Origin: Marsupella aquatica
Taxonomy: Eukaryota > Marchantiophyta
Direction of reading: 5' to 3'
Assembly: GCA_973895155.1 (NCBI GenBank)
Contig: OZ316899.1
Location: 558,001-622,000 of the forward strand
Length of the DNA stretch: 64,000 bases
The notes below the pieces were generated by a model, which worked only from the letters and a program-made list of their open reading frames with translations, made no database searches and was not told the origin of the DNA. A program made the position numbers and the translations under genes. The number at the start of each line of letters is the position of its first letter. The first letter of the stretch is position 1. Below, piece by piece: positions 52,581 to 64,000 of this stretch.

Positions 52581-53155
52581 ATCAATTATTGATGGAGTCT
52601 TCACTCCTACCTAATCTCATGCCTCACTGTTAATATGTGAAACAAAAATGACCCCAACTTCCTAACGACATGTCCGTTTTGCCTGAATTGTTTTTGTGTA
52701 TATTTCTCTATCTAAAATCTATTTACTCATAAAAAATTCAGAGTTTTTAATGACCTACAAAGATTTGATTAAAATATTGCAAAAGGCTACTCTACCTTAA
52801 ACCTATCACTATTAACTTCTCACTCAATCTTCTAGGTTCAAAGTTGACCAAGGCCTAAATCCTTTCAACTACACTAAAATTACACACAAAGAGGTAATTA
52901 TAAGTCTTAATAAACTCAAAAATTAACTAATAGTCCTGTGTGACACCTTTAAGGGGGCGCACAGGGAGACTTGTGAGCACATCGAGAACTATGGTCGCCA
53001 CGAGGGTGATACACTAGGGTGTTTTCCCCACCATGTATTACCCTCTTCAGTCCATGAGATTCCAAGTAGTCTACATTTGCTTAAGTAGGTTGCATGTAAA
53101 CAACACTATGGAATGTATTGATTAATTTGTGTAAAATAATTGTGTGTTGAAATAG
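52581..53155. other. No recognisable gene
   Basis: AT-rich sequence ahead of CACTA-2 coding remnants. CACTA strings occur near 52,872 and 53,012 but neither has subterminal repeats or a matching end, so I do not place a left end of CACTA-2. Confidence 0.4.
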
Positions 53156-53440
53156 GTGCCTCATAGACCCCCACCTCCTCTGGTTGCTGATGCTGTGTGG
53201 TTGGAAGGGTTTCTAGCAAGGGCCAGGGACTTGCTTGCATCCACCCCTGCCCATTTACCTCTTAGCCCCCTTGCCCTATCCCCACACATGAGGAAGAGCC
53301 AGTTCCTCGCCCAGAGGTTTTGCCTACTAGGGTCCTACATACACGACCATGGCCTTGCAGACGTAGACAGCAATATGAACCAGTGGAGCAGGTAGAGAAT
53401 CGGGAGGAGGTGTTACGTAGTGATCGACCACCCTAAAACA
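53156..53440 (+). pseudogene. CACTA-2 upstream proline-rich exon
   Basis: After an AG (TTGAAATAG) a broken Pro/Arg-rich segment (EEEPVPRPEVLPTRVLHTRP) ends at a TAA near 53,435. Same place and style as the CACTA-1 exon before its SET frame. Confidence 0.4.
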
Positions 53441-53446
53441 GAGATT

Positions 53447-54052
53447 ATATTTGTGTTGAGGGCTGGTTTGGACTATCTTATCTCACTGGTAGGGCCGCCG
53501 ATGTTTGGAAGGACTTTTCTCCTAGTCTCTTCAAAATTCATTTCCAGATTTCATTCATATTGATGAACCAGTTGAGATATGGGGTCGGCCTCGGATAGTG
53601 AAGGTGTCCTCTATTGGTGTTGATATTGGATATGGTCTATATGCTTTGGAGGACATTGTGGTCCTTCCACAACCATTGGGGTTGTCTATAATGCAAAGAG
53701 TTGGAACATTTTGTTGTGTCAACACCCAAATTGGGGGGTGTATGCATTGATGATGGACTCTGACCCAGATGAGGTTTTGACTAGACCGTGGTACTATAGG
53801 ATGATTGATGGTGACCCTATTTGGAATGGTAATTTAGCAGGGTACATCAATAGTACCACGAGTAGGGGTAGAGATTTGGAGGCTAATATAGAATGGATCC
53901 AAATTTTTGGCCCACCTAGACATCCATATTTTGTTAAACATATGGATCACCATATCATAACAGTAGCCATTAGGACCATTAGAGCTGGTGAGGAAACCTT
54001 GTGTGAGTATGAGTGGGACGCACCAAAATTGTCCCTACGTTGCCATCCATGA
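53447..54052 (+). pseudogene. CACTA-2 SET-domain protein, decayed
   Basis: A diverged homologue of the CACTA-1 SET frame. Pieces in order, across two or three frameshifts: EGWFGLSYLTGRAADVWKDF, DEPVEIWGRPRIVKVSSIG, VDIGYGLYALEDIVV (SET-N GxG), then an intact register 53,711-54,052 with YRMIDGDPIWNGNLAGYINS, EWIQIFGPP and AIRTIRAGEETLCEYEWD. About half the aligned residues match CACTA-1. The Asn of the SET-C block and the C-terminal Tyr are kept. Confidence 0.75.
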
Positions 54053-54253
54053 TAGTATGTTGGACTTAAACATGTATATATATTGGATTGTCTTCCCTTT
54101 TTTACAATATTGGATTAATGGAAGTGATGGTGATTTTCATTCATGCATGCATGTTATGAGATTGTTGCTAGTGATATTGTTGTGATGTTGTATGTACATG
54201 AATGATAGTCTAACCAATATGTGCAACTTGATATTGGGGTCATTTCATGAGCA

Positions 54254-55395
54254 ATGTGGCAGCACCTTCTTGAGGCCATGGTGGCCAACCGTGGCCATCA
54301 TAAAGGGATGCAAGAGGATGAGGTACAACATGAGGGTGAAAATCCTACCCAAGTCCATGTTGACGAGGAGAGGGCCATGGATGAGCTCATGGACCAATTT
54401 TATGATGATGGCCTGGGAGACATTGGTATGGAGGACATTGGGGAGGATGATGAGAACACCACTCATCCACATCTTTCTAAGGGGGCCCAAAACAAGGATT
54501 GGGAGGAGGCTCAACGTCATGCACCTACTTGCATATTTGGAGGGAGCCCCTTATCTTGGCTCTCTGGTATAATGTTGTTGCTTAATGTGCAACAAAGACA
54601 TGGGGCAAGCATCCTACTATTGGATGATGTTTTCTGTACCCTGCATGATTGTATTTTTCCACCAAGCAACACCATGCCAAGCTCATGGAAGGAGGCTAAA
54701 CAAGTGTTGAAGTCCATTGGTTTGAACTATGAAGTGATACATGCATGTGTGAATGATTGCATTCTTTTTAGGGGCGAGCATGAGAATGCAACTGCATGTC
54801 CTAAGTGTGAGAAGCCGCGGTACCGTGATGACATGCTGACTGGGAAGGTGCCTCAAAAGGTTATGCGATACTTTCCTCTCATCCCTCGATTGCGACATAA
54901 TTACCGTTGTGCAAAGTTGGCTGAGTACATGGTATGGCACTCAAAGAATCATTCGGATATGGGCATGGACTCGGGTGCCATGAGGATGATGGTTGATTCT
55001 CCTGCCAATCAATTTGTAGAGGGCAGATGGGGCAAGTTTAGAACTGACCCACAACATGTTTGGCTTGGGTTGGTAGCCGACGGCATCAGCCCTTTTGCAT
55101 TGGCGGGTAAGGCAAATCCATATTTAGTATGGCCTGTAGTTTTGACAAACTACAATATCCCTCCATGGATGGCGATGAAGAAAGGTCATTTACTACTCTC
55201 CATGATCATCCCTGGTTCTAAGCAAGTAAAAAAGATTGGTACCTACTTGCAACCATTGCTTGATGAGCTTCTGCAACTTTGGAGAGGAGTGGATTTTTAT
55301 GACGGACGTTGCAACATAGGAGGTTTATCTCGTGCATTTACTCTGAAGGGCATCCTTATGTGGACATGCATGATTTACCAGGTGTGGTAAACCCT
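54254..55395 (+). pseudogene. CACTA-2 TNPD transposase, N-terminal part
   Basis: 378-residue frame: an acidic region (MDELMDQFYDDGLGDIGME), then Transposase_21 with SSWKEAKQVLKSIGLNYEVI, HACVNDCILF, ACPKCEKPRY, RLRHNYRCAKLAEYMVWH, WLGLVADGISPF and PWMAMKKGHLLLSMIIPG. A one-base deletion just before the exon end (TGGACATGC for TGGACCATGC) shifts the frame, and a GT donor follows as in CACTA-1. I find no later exons within 2 kb, so it is truncated or interrupted. Confidence 0.88.
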
Positions 55396-57400
55396 AGTTT
55401 ATTTCCTCAACGTACTACCTCACTTTTGCATTCAATGTTTAATTATCCCTTATTTTAGTATGAATTAATTAACCTTATATCATTGGTTGGCTTTCTATTG
55501 TCAAACAATTGTCAAGGAGCTTAAGTGGCTTTTCTCCCCAAAAACTACCTAACACCTGCTCCATATCATACAAGGGTCATAAAGGATTGACAAAACTTTT
55601 GAAATATGCTTGCAATGTCTAATCACTCCATACATAAGTAGTTTCAACTCTCCACTTCTAGAGAGGTAGTCCCCTTGACTACTTTTGCACTCACACCCTT
55701 CCCCTCTCCTCTACTCCAAGGATCAGCAAGGGGGATCTCCGCTCCAAGCTGTCACCTTAGAGTAGATTCTCACACAAACATCCAAGAACCCAAAGTACTT
55801 TCCCCTTCAAGCTTAAGTCCCCCTTAGACCCTCAAAGTAGTGTTACCCTTTAACCTTGCCCTCTTGGCCTTGGTTTGGGCCCACACATCCCCTTTGAGCT
55901 CTTAGAGACAACTCTTTTCTCTAAGGACTCTTCCGTCTTGTTTTCACTAAAGGCAAGGTACTTTCCATCCTCAAAATACAATCATCTCTAAGTCCCAAAG
56001 TAGTGCTCCACCTTAAACTTGTCTCCCTGGCCTTGGTTGTGTACCAGCACATCCCCTTCAAGCTTAGATCAAGATTGCACCCAAACATGGACTCTTCTCT
56101 TGCCCTCATACACTACAAATTCTCTCACACTTAATGGTCACAATGAAGATTGGGAAGGCTCATTTCATTGCATACTCAATCTTTACAACAAAAGTTCACT
56201 ACACATTCTTCACACTAAGCATGGACCACCTCTCCCTTCTCAAGCTTAGCCCTACCTTGGCAAGGTAGAGATTCCACTTAAGAGATGAAACTCCCTGTCC
56301 CTAACAAAGGAAAACTTCCTCCTTTTATACTATTCTCCTTCCACACCACACCAATCTCGACCAAGGGTCCAACTATACCTTCCCCAAGTCCTCCTAACAC
56401 ACAAAGTCCAACTCTATAGTTCATAGCCCACCCTACTACTTGCTATTTTGCCTCCTTCCAAGCCCTAGAATATGCCACACATGAGTTGCATCCTTTGACC
56501 TCCAAACCTGCTCCCACTTATGGTCCTCCTCACCAGCTTTCCAACCCACTTGAAATCTCTCAACAAGAGTGAGTGAGTCTCAAGTTATGCATAGTCAAAG
56601 TTTACCTTATTTCACTTGTACCCCTTTTACTACCCTAAGTAAACTACCCCCTATACTTACTTCTCTTAACTTGATGGCCTTACAACTTTAAACAAAGGTA
56701 AGTACTCTTCCCTAGCGCCTAATTAAAGTGGTCTGGGTGCGAGAAAGGTCATTCCCTAAATCTGGTGTTCATTCCCCTATGTCGGCTCCAGTTTGCAAGC
56801 TATCGGGACCCCCTCGTGGCCTTGACTAAAAATATATTTGGGTGGTTCTTTTTCTGGGTTTCCAACTTCACCAAGGGGTGCCTTACCTTCCCCTAACTCA
56901 GCACAAAGAAAATTGGGCCCCAATGGATACCCCTCGCCAAAGTTATGCCCATTATCCCAAGGCCTATTTTTGGTGTAAAGTGGGTGTAAGCGGCGACCCG
57001 ATTACACTTACTCTTTACACGCCCTTATGGAGATTCCAGGTGTCACCAAGGGAGAGTACTCTCATTATACTCACGTTTTTTATGAATAATTTGATAAGGA
57101 CATCAATTTTTGCAGCTATTTTCCTCTCTCTTGAATTCAATCTGAAACGACAACATTCTCTATTGGATTCGAATGGCAACAGGTCAATCGACAGCTCAAC
57201 CAGGTTTGCAGCATCCTTCTCAGTCCACCTCCATAGCCATCCAGCCTTGCAAGTGATTCAAAATTGCAGCAAAATTTTGCAGCAGCCATAGCCCCGTACT
57301 AGGTGCGGGGTATCGCTAGATCTTCGGGCTTAACTTTGCTGGATGGCCTGAATGGATAGCTCGTGGAAAATATCCTCTTAGAATGTGTGCGGGCTGTGTG
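55396..57400. other. No recognisable gene; local imperfect duplication
   Basis: About 2 kb with no supported coding. About 55,800-55,930 and 55,985-56,110 look like two imperfect copies (CTTGGCCTTGGTT then CACATCCCC, CAAAGTAGTG). The 56,842-57,291 frame has no domain I recognise. It may include the 5' part of the LINE that follows. Confidence 0.4.
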
Positions 57401-58676
57401 AGCCCAATAGGAAACATGTGATTAAAAACTGGGCCGTGGCATTAAGGCCCCCTTTGGATATATTTGCATTGCAAGAAGTGAAGTCATAATAGTTCAGATT
57501 AGACATTGCCTTACGTACTATTCTACCACTATATCAACACTTCTCTACGGCCCCGGATGAGGGTCGGGGGGGTCAGCCCTACTCATACAACCCTTTCTTA
57601 AAGTGATTAGATCCGGTACACTTGAGCTTGGGAGAGCGGTATGGGTGATTATTGAGCATTCTAGTGGTCTGATTGGAGTGGTCAGTGTGTATGCCCCAAT
57701 TCTGCAAAGATAACGGGCTTTGTTATGGCATGAACTCAAGGTAGAATTTCCACAAGCAAACTGGATTTTGTGCGGTGATTTTAACATGACTGAATGTAAG
57801 ATGGATTCATTGAGCGGATCCTCCTTATTGAAGGGGCGGGAGGCAGAATTTTGGCATTTTTACAAGTGCGATTGGATCTTATTGATGTATATAACTTGGG
57901 CTGCACATTGATAAGATCAAAATACATGTCTTGCCTGGACGGGTTTTACCTTAGTGGACTAGGAGGTTGGATTGCTGGTACTGTGGAGCTGACTCATGAT
58001 GGGGGCTTGTCATTGTCGGACCATGATCCCATTGTGGTTGTTCTGCGCTTTTAGAATGAGGAGAGGGCATCTGAAAGAGGTAAGTCCCACTTTTTAAAGC
58101 TAACCCATACGTACTCCGGGATCCAAAGAATATTGATCAATTGGAGGCTGCCTGGCGTGCGGGGGTGAGGGCAAGGTGAACCCTCACTTTCGATTCTCTT
58201 GTGCATGTAATATACTGCGGAAAAAATATATGGAGCTGCAATCCTCACCGAGATAGTTTGAGGAGGAGATGAACTTTCTGAGAGATAAAGTGAGACTACT
58301 TAAGACTACTATTGTAGATGAATACTCACTTGATGAACTGACAGAGTTTCTACACTTGGAGGACATGCTTCTCGTAGCGGAAGTTGAGACTGCACACCAG
58401 GCCAGACGGTTAGCCAGAATTCGGTGGCTGGGAGAAGGGGAGGAATCAATTAAAATTTTATTTTACCACAGTCAAGGCTAAAAGGGAGAGAGAAGCTATG
58501 AGGACGTTGGTAAAGGAGGATGGATTGGTAATTACAGATTTCAAGGATGTAGTTTGCTATGAAGAACCAAAAACACACTTAAAGGTCTTCAAACTTGGTA
58601 TTCGTTCCCGTAAAGAACAAGAGTGGGTTGGTTTGATAGATTTAAACAACAATAATAGACTTAAACTGTTTTCTAG
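57400..58676 (+). pseudogene. LINE remnant: endonuclease and start of the RT linker
   Basis: A broken non-LTR retrotransposon ORF2. The apurinic-type endonuclease shows PPLDIFALQEVK (catalytic Glu), IGVVSVYAPI, WILCGDFNMTE (GDFN motif) and LSLSDHDPIVVVLRF (SDH motif) across several stops and shifts. The linker follows (RLARIRWLGEGEESIK, then KREREAMRTLVKEDG). It is cut at 58,676 by CACTA-3. The LINE reverse transcriptase, if present, lies beyond the window on the other side of CACTA-3. Confidence 0.8.
58674..58676. repeat. Probable target duplication of CACTA-3
   Basis: TAG precedes the CACTA end. The matching copy is beyond the window, so this is a prediction. Confidence 0.5.
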
Positions 58677-59000
58677 CACTAGAAGAATCCGAGGTGAACT
58701 GAGACCGCAATATATGACTCATTTTGGCTCATGTGACTTCATTGTGACTCAACGTGACTTGACCCACGCTGTGACCCTTGGAGTTGCAAAAGTTGAGACC
58801 AAAAAATGGAAGTCACTATTGATACTGGGCTTTGCAACTTGCCTGATACCCATTTGTGACTGATCTGTGACTTTATTGTGGAGTCTAGCCTTGTTTCGAC
58901 GTGACTGCAATATGACTTCAGCGAGTCACATCGTAAGTCACATACATGACTTACCCCCATTCAACAACGACTAGCGTGTGACTATTTAGTGTCACAGGAG
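58677..59000 (-). repeat. CACTA-3 terminus and subterminal repeats
   Basis: CACTAGAAGAATCC followed by many TGTGACT/GTGACTT and AGTCACA copies in both orientations up to about 59,000. This is the expected array for TNPA-type binding next to a CACTA end. Confidence 0.8.
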
Positions 59001-59531
59001 AGACCAATGGAGACCCTGGCCCGCGTCACACAACAGAACCATTTGGGACTCTATATACTCATGTTTATAACTAATAAGGTTCACATGCAAGTTATAACCA
59101 TGACTAATGAACACAGAGGGACAGTTCATAAGGAGAGAGAGCACTCGACATTACAATACATAGAAACCTGATGTTCTAACTTTAGAAATATAACACATTC
59201 AATACAAGAAATGAACATAGCATGAATGACATCCACATGAAACAAAGCATCATATAAGCAGATCCTACATAAAATATTCATAAGAATTAAACACAATCAC
59301 AATCTTGCTAAAAAATGAAGATCATTTGAATTCCAATGGAATAGTTTACAATGTGATCAATGTAATTTAGACAAAACAGGAACTCATAATTGATGACTGT
59401 AGGATGAGATAACTGAAAGCACATGCATGATACTATGAATCTCCAAGAGGACATGATTCTTGTACTGCTTCTTGACATCTAAAATCTACATAACATGACT
59501 CACACTACAAACAAATAATGGCATGACATTG
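59001..59531. other. CACTA-3 3' flank, no gene
   Basis: AT-rich DNA between the subterminal repeats and the TNPA-like stop at 59,532. Nothing coding. Confidence 0.4.
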
Positions 59532-62500
59532 TTATGGATCCTCTATGAACTTGCTTGGCCATAATACCAAAGAACCTGCAGCATCTCCAAGTGTCTTTTG
59601 AGGAGGATCATCATTTGTGTTTGGAATGGGAAGGACATCTTTAGGTTTCACTAGTAATGTGACTAACACTACTGAATAACCTGGGGGAATCCTCTTGCCA
59701 TGGAACGTTGTGGAACCAACCTGCACTCTGCCAAATCCTACTCGTGTTCCACTCTCATCAACAGCTAACAAGCCACTTTGTCCCTCAGCATTAGGTGCTT
59801 TCCCCACTTCCACCTTAGATCTTTCTGTCAGCACTGTTCTTGGAGGTTTGTATGAAACCTTTGACGTGGCTCTGCTCCCACCAGCAGACTTGCTTCGTGT
59901 GCGCATGCTTCCTCTCTTCACAGTAGTGAAGCTAGGCTCAGTAGGTTCCTCTGTTAGGACTATCACAGTAGCAGGTTCATCACCTGGGAGTGTCATACCA
60001 ACTAACTCTTTGGTTGGATTTATCTCAACAAGAGGCACACCTGTCATTGAGAATGATACATTCTGCAAATCATTTATCTCTGCAATGGAGTCAAGATCTA
60101 CATAGCATGAATCTGGCTCAATGGTATCATTGTCATGCTTGCTGATATCCTCATTTGCCCCAACATTGATATCATCCACTCCCTTGCCAATGTCATCCTC
60201 ATCCAAACATGGTTGACTGCCCTCTGTCAAACAAGTTGCTTGTACAGACTGCAACTTTGTTGCCTCTAAATTACAGCGAGTATTTGCCAGGTTCTCGTAC
60301 TTCTTCTCTGTAGCACCTGTCTTATTCTCTATGGACACAACAACCACAATATATGTTACTGAAAATAACACATTCAACAAACAATGTCAATTCAAACTAT
60401 ACATTTAATAATCATATCCCACACAGTTGTAAAGGCCTTACCTTCAAGCCTACATGTCGTTGGCATGCCAGAAGAGTGCATCGACTTTACCACCTCAAGT
60501 GGTGATGGTGGAACTCCTGCAGAATTGGAATCAATTTTATCTCTCACCGACACAACAGCTTCCATTAATGTCTTGAAGTTCACATGGAACAAGTCAATCA
60601 ATGAATTCAAACGTTCATTGATCTCTGGAAGACATGTTTTGACAGCCTTCAAACGACCACTTATCTCTGTAAGTGAAGATCCACCTCCCTACATGACACA
60701 GGGGTATAGGTTCAATCACTCCATATGAAATATTGGGCAATATATGCACAATCAATGTTATATACAGTGTACACCTGAAATTCAACGCAGGTCATTCAAT
60801 TACCAATCAGAACTCATATAACTTACATGCTTGGAGGATTCAGATGCACCCTCTTGAGCCCGGGTGTTCACAATTTCAGCCCTCAACTCTTCTTTTGAAG
60901 GGCTTTGCCCCAATTGGGCTTTCTGCACATGCATGGCAAACACAAGTTATCGATCAATATTCAGGGAACGTACACTAAAAAACAAAGTTTACATGTATGG
61001 GTTTACACTAAAAACAGTACATAGTGTAGCATAAATTACATAGCTAGGCCATTCATTCTTACCAAACGTTTAGCTGTCGGTGCAGTGCCGGTCCTTCCTG
61101 TCAGATTAGGGTTCTGAACACTCAACCTGGCCTCGGTCATCTGCGAACTCTTCTTTTTTGAAGCATCTGTTACAAAATAAGCTACTAACCTTGCCCACAC
61201 TTTATCATCACAACTGGCTGGTGGAGGCATATCTGGCTTCTCCCCACCTTCCTTCCAAGCCTTATGCATTCTCCACCTCTCTTGCTTGATAATTTTACCT
61301 GCTGTACTCTCTAGGCAACCTATGTCCATGCCATCATCACTACCCACATAATTCCATTTGGCAGCAACATTTTCACATACAGTCTTCCAATCTTTTGGAT
61401 GTTGTTTTTTAAAATTAATAACACTCACATCTAACCAACGCAATACTCCAACTTTCAAATCAGCATGCCATCGGTTCTTGCGAGGACACTCAGCATCCAC
61501 CCATTGTCTCTCATTCAACTTTACGTTCCCTTTCTTTGTCACCTCCCCTCGTGCACTGCTCTCGGTAGTACTGGGCGTTGTATTGGCCACCCCTTCATTC
61601 ACCCTACCTGGGGTTCTGAAGCCACCTGGGAAAATACAATGCCATTCATGCTTGAGAACTACATATAGCAGAATGGATGACGGCAACATTCAATGCTTCA
61701 CTTCAAGAAAAATTCTTCAAACATACATACCTGTAGCTCTGCCTGTAGATGCCTGTGCAGGGACTGCACTTTGAAATTGTTGCGACCCTGGACCACCTGT
61801 CCAGCCTAGTACAGGGGCCGGATGATGTCACTTTCTAGGTATGTGTGTGCAAACATATGTACTGAAAACTAAGTACAAACTGTAGGAAAACAACTGAACA
61901 TTCACCGACATACCTGTCCCCCTTCCGTGCTGCATCTGCATAGGGGCATTAGTGAATACTTGAGTCGATGGTTCGACTGTCCAACCTGCACACATACATT
62001 TTCTATCATTATACATGTGCAGAGTCCCCCCCACGTGAATGGACTCCACATATAATGAGTTCTTCCATTCCTGACAAGATCAGACATTACCTGCTCCTCT
62101 TCTAGCGTTTGTAGGTACTGAATTTTGATATCCCTGCCAATTACCTTCACCACCTTCCCAACCTTGTTCATTCCACGACCCACCACCATCCTCCCAACCT
62201 GGTTCAACCCATGTCTGTCCTTGTGGACATTGGAACTGATCATTACTAGCATTTGCCCAATCAGGTTGGGCAGAATCTGCATGCAATGGCAGGTGGACAA
62301 AATTTCATGTTGTCTGAATCCAATACATCCCAAACAATGTCAAAAATTGATATGCAGTCTGAAATTCAGGAGTGCCATGCCTTCACAAAGAACTGGCATA
62401 TAGATATATACTCACATCCCCATGGTTGAGGTGGACGTCCATACCCACGAGATTGTGGGTTTGGACCTGCTCTGCCTCTACCATGGGCATAACCTAGAGC

Positions 62501-63032
62501 TTGCCCCCTGCCATAGTATTGGGCACCAGCCTGGGATCTACCACTACTACCACCTCGCCAACCTTGATCAGAGGTCAGCCCCCCCTGCTGGTATGGTGCA
62601 TGCACAGGCTTCGAAGGCAAAACAGAACTGGCAGGACGCTGCATCACATCACCAACTACAATGTCAGGAACTAAGCAAGGTACATATGTGTAGTACTGAA
62701 CATATGAAACCTCTAAACAAGAGTTTTTAACTCAAAACCTTGTTGGGAAAACTACTTACATGTTTCTTTTGGGGCTGCTCTGCAATGTATTCATCTTCAT
62801 AACCCCCATCCTCATCCATTTCCTCTGGAAAATACTCATCATCTGCATCTTCTTGTCTAGTGTCTGCACCCACCTGTGCAGCATCAATGTCATCTCCACA
62901 TTCTGCCATTGTAGGTACGACCTTCTTGCTCAACCTGTCACTCCGACGCACAGGCCCAGAGATAGTGCTGGTCACCCTTCTTGCGTACTCCTTTTGTTTC
63001 TTTGAAAGTGCTGTGGCTCTGCGACATTCCAA
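59532..63032 (-). CDS. CACTA-3 TNPA-like gene (Transposase_24 and Transposase_23), multi-exon
   Basis: Minus-strand exons with GT-AG borders. 63,032: basic start and acidic EEMDEDGGYEDEY. 62,647-62,410: Arg-Gly-rich. 62,286-62,090, 61,986-61,905 and 61,816-61,733: Gly-Trp modules. 61,689-61,060: Transposase_24 (NERQWVDAECPRKNRWHADL, KVWARLVAYFVTDASKKKSS). About 60,925-60,830: LGQSPSKEELRAEI. 60,652-60,440: helical. 60,320-59,532: acidic linker then Transposase_23 (VGFGRVQVGSTTFHGKRIPP, LVLWPSKFIEDP). TNPA proteins bind subterminal repeats and help transposition. Most exons are open, so it may be intact; exact borders are approximate. Confidence 0.7.
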
Positions 63033-63120
63033 TATGAGAATACAGTCACAATTTCAGTGCCACATTGAACTATTCATGTCACACAAACTCAGTGGAGGGG
63101 TGTAGTTGAGAATCGTTCCC

Positions 63121-63321
63121 TTACAATTCAGCCACATCCTTTTCCAGATCTAGTTCTGCGATTTTGGCTTTCACGTATGCTCGTTGTTCCATAGCTTTCC
63201 TTTCATACTCACACATCTCTGTGTCACTCTGTTCCATCCTACTGGACCACAAAAACATGTCATCTATGGTCACCCCGTATAACACAATGCAACCACAATC
63301 ACCAGGCATCCATCCATACAT
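63121..63321 (-). CDS. Short coiled-coil exon between the CACTA-3 genes
   Basis: 66-residue frame (SRMEQSDTEMCEYERKAMEQ, KAKIAELDLEKDVAEL) with heptad character. It may be an exon of the TNPA-like gene, or the end of the TNPD transcript. Low certainty. Confidence 0.35.
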   Translation of the reverse strand: MYGWMPGDCGCIVLYGVTIDDMFLWSSRMEQSDTEMCEYERKAMEQRAYVKAKIAELDLEKDVAEL

Positions 63322-63393
63322 CTGTGTTGCTTCAGAATTACTTTATTACACATCCTTCCCCTCACTAATGTCCATGCAAACAATTCACATTAC

Positions 63394-64000
63394 TCATGGC
63401 ACAGGCACACTGTTGGCATCTGCATCTCTGAATTTGCCTCCTTCAGCAAATGCATCTACCCTTGTCACAGGAATGAAGTCCCCGCTATCATGAACTACAG
63501 GCACTTGGTCTGAACGCCGACGATCAAAGGCACTATGAGAGTGTAAATGAAACTCAAGGTTTGATCCTTCCATCCGACGTTGCCTGGCCTGTTTATGACA
63601 CACTACACGCCAACCTGGGGAGTCTTCCACATCCAGGAAGAAAGCTTGCTCCACCTGACTAGGAAACACAAATGGCTCAGACCATTCGGGCAATTTCCCT
63701 CTGAAATTGGCCAGCAAGAAACCGTCGTTGTCTCTCTTCATGGTAGCCCTGTTACCAAGCCAATCCTGCCGCACCCATGAACCTTTCATAAGAATCACAG
63801 GACTGGACACCGCCCCATAGTCCAGAGCCCATATGTCAACTAATTCTCCCACATATCCCATCTCCATCCAAGCCCTGTCGTGATTGTGGCTCTGTTGCTC
63901 AAATACAGTGATGAGCCCGCAGTCATTCATCACCTTGTAGGCACTGTCACCATCCTTCACTCGGAAGTGATTCCCATATGCTCTCATCCGTTTGTAAGTC
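63394..64000 (-). CDS. CACTA-3 TNPD transposase, C-terminal exon with DUF4216
   Basis: Open from the window edge to the stop at 63,394. RAYGNHFRVKDGD, then DUF4216: GYVGELVDIWALDYGAVSSP, KGSWVRQDW, DGFLLANFRGKLPEWSEPFV, VEQAFFLDVEDSPGWRVVCH. It is the tail of a CACTA transposase whose core lies beyond the window. The frame is uninterrupted here. Confidence 0.85.
   Translation of the reverse strand, partial: TYKRMRAYGNHFRVKDGDSAYKVMNDCGLITVFEQQSHNHDRAWMEMGYVGELVDIWALDYGAVSSPVILMKGSWVRQDWLGNRATMKRDNDGFLLANFRGKLPEWSEPFVFPSQVEQAFFLDVEDSPGWRVVCHKQARQRRMEGSNLEFHLHSHSAFDRRRSDQVPVVHDSGDFIPVTRVDAFAEGGKFRDADANSVPVP

Larger units (their letters stand above)
58677..64000 (-). mobile_element. CACTA-3, En/Spm-like transposon, 3' portion
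   Basis: The end CACTAGAAGAATCCGAGG (58,677 onward) lies in the LINE. Its genes read leftward on the minus strand: TNPD end (DUF4216) at the window edge, then a TNPA-like gene with Transposase_24 and Transposase_23. Its terminal and subterminal sequences are unlike those of CACTA-1, so it is a different family. The other end is outside the window. Confidence 0.85.

Noticed and set aside
9117-55395. CACTA-1 and CACTA-2 as one element with duplicated genes
   Set aside because: CACTA-1 closes at 52,061 with matching ends and TAA duplication; CACTA-2 lies outside and is diverged.

Overview
The window is plant nuclear DNA made almost entirely of transposable elements. The lineages are plant-type: En/Spm-CACTA transposons with Transposase_21, DUF4218, DUF4216, Transposase_23 and Transposase_24 domains, and Ty3/gypsy elements with the IDGGSG-type protease of the Tat/Athila side. 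GT-AG introns and layered nesting fit a large-genome seed plant, fern or bryophyte; I cannot name the species. I found no ordinary host gene, rRNA, tRNA or CRISPR array.

Layout. 1-1,825: no recognisable gene. 1,826-4,350: decayed chromovirus-like Ty3/gypsy remnant (+). 4,690-7,520: inverted-repeat complex. 7,521-8,939: unassigned. 9,117-52,061: one CACTA transposon (CACTA-1) whose ends are 43 kb apart, bounded by CACTACTACA inverted ends and a TAA duplication. Inside it sit a 4.6-kb solo LTR (10,802-15,411, duplication CAAGC) and a gypsy element E1 (19,667-48,934, duplication GGGTT), which splits the transposase gene. E1 itself has a second gypsy element E2 (30,903-44,602, duplication CCTTC) inside one of its LTRs. 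With the insertions and one copy of each duplication subtracted, CACTA-1 is about 9.06 kb, E1 15,563 bp and E2 13,700 bp. 53.2-55.4 kb: a second, truncated relative of CACTA-1 (CACTA-2). 57.4-58.7 kb: a LINE remnant, broken by a third CACTA element (CACTA-3, 58,677 to beyond the window, minus strand).

Two things stand out. First, CACTA-1 and the diverged CACTA-2 both carry a SET-domain (protein lysine methyltransferase-like) reading frame directly upstream of the transposase, on the same strand. Second, the gypsy LTRs (3.8-4.7 kb) each contain a long reading frame for a protein with a conserved LTxxxIxxxFxLPIG block and a long coiled coil. In E1 every nonsense change lies in only one of the two LTRs, so the frame of about 1,213 codons was open when the element inserted. 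A third family, the solo LTR, has the same gene.

CACTA-3 has the more usual two-gene plan: a DUF4216-ended TNPD, then a TNPA-like gene with Transposase_24 and Transposase_23 segments. Upstream of these it has a run of short exons rich in Gly-Trp. Most premature stops that can be polarised in the window are C-to-T changes at CG or CAG, as expected of methylated, silenced DNA.
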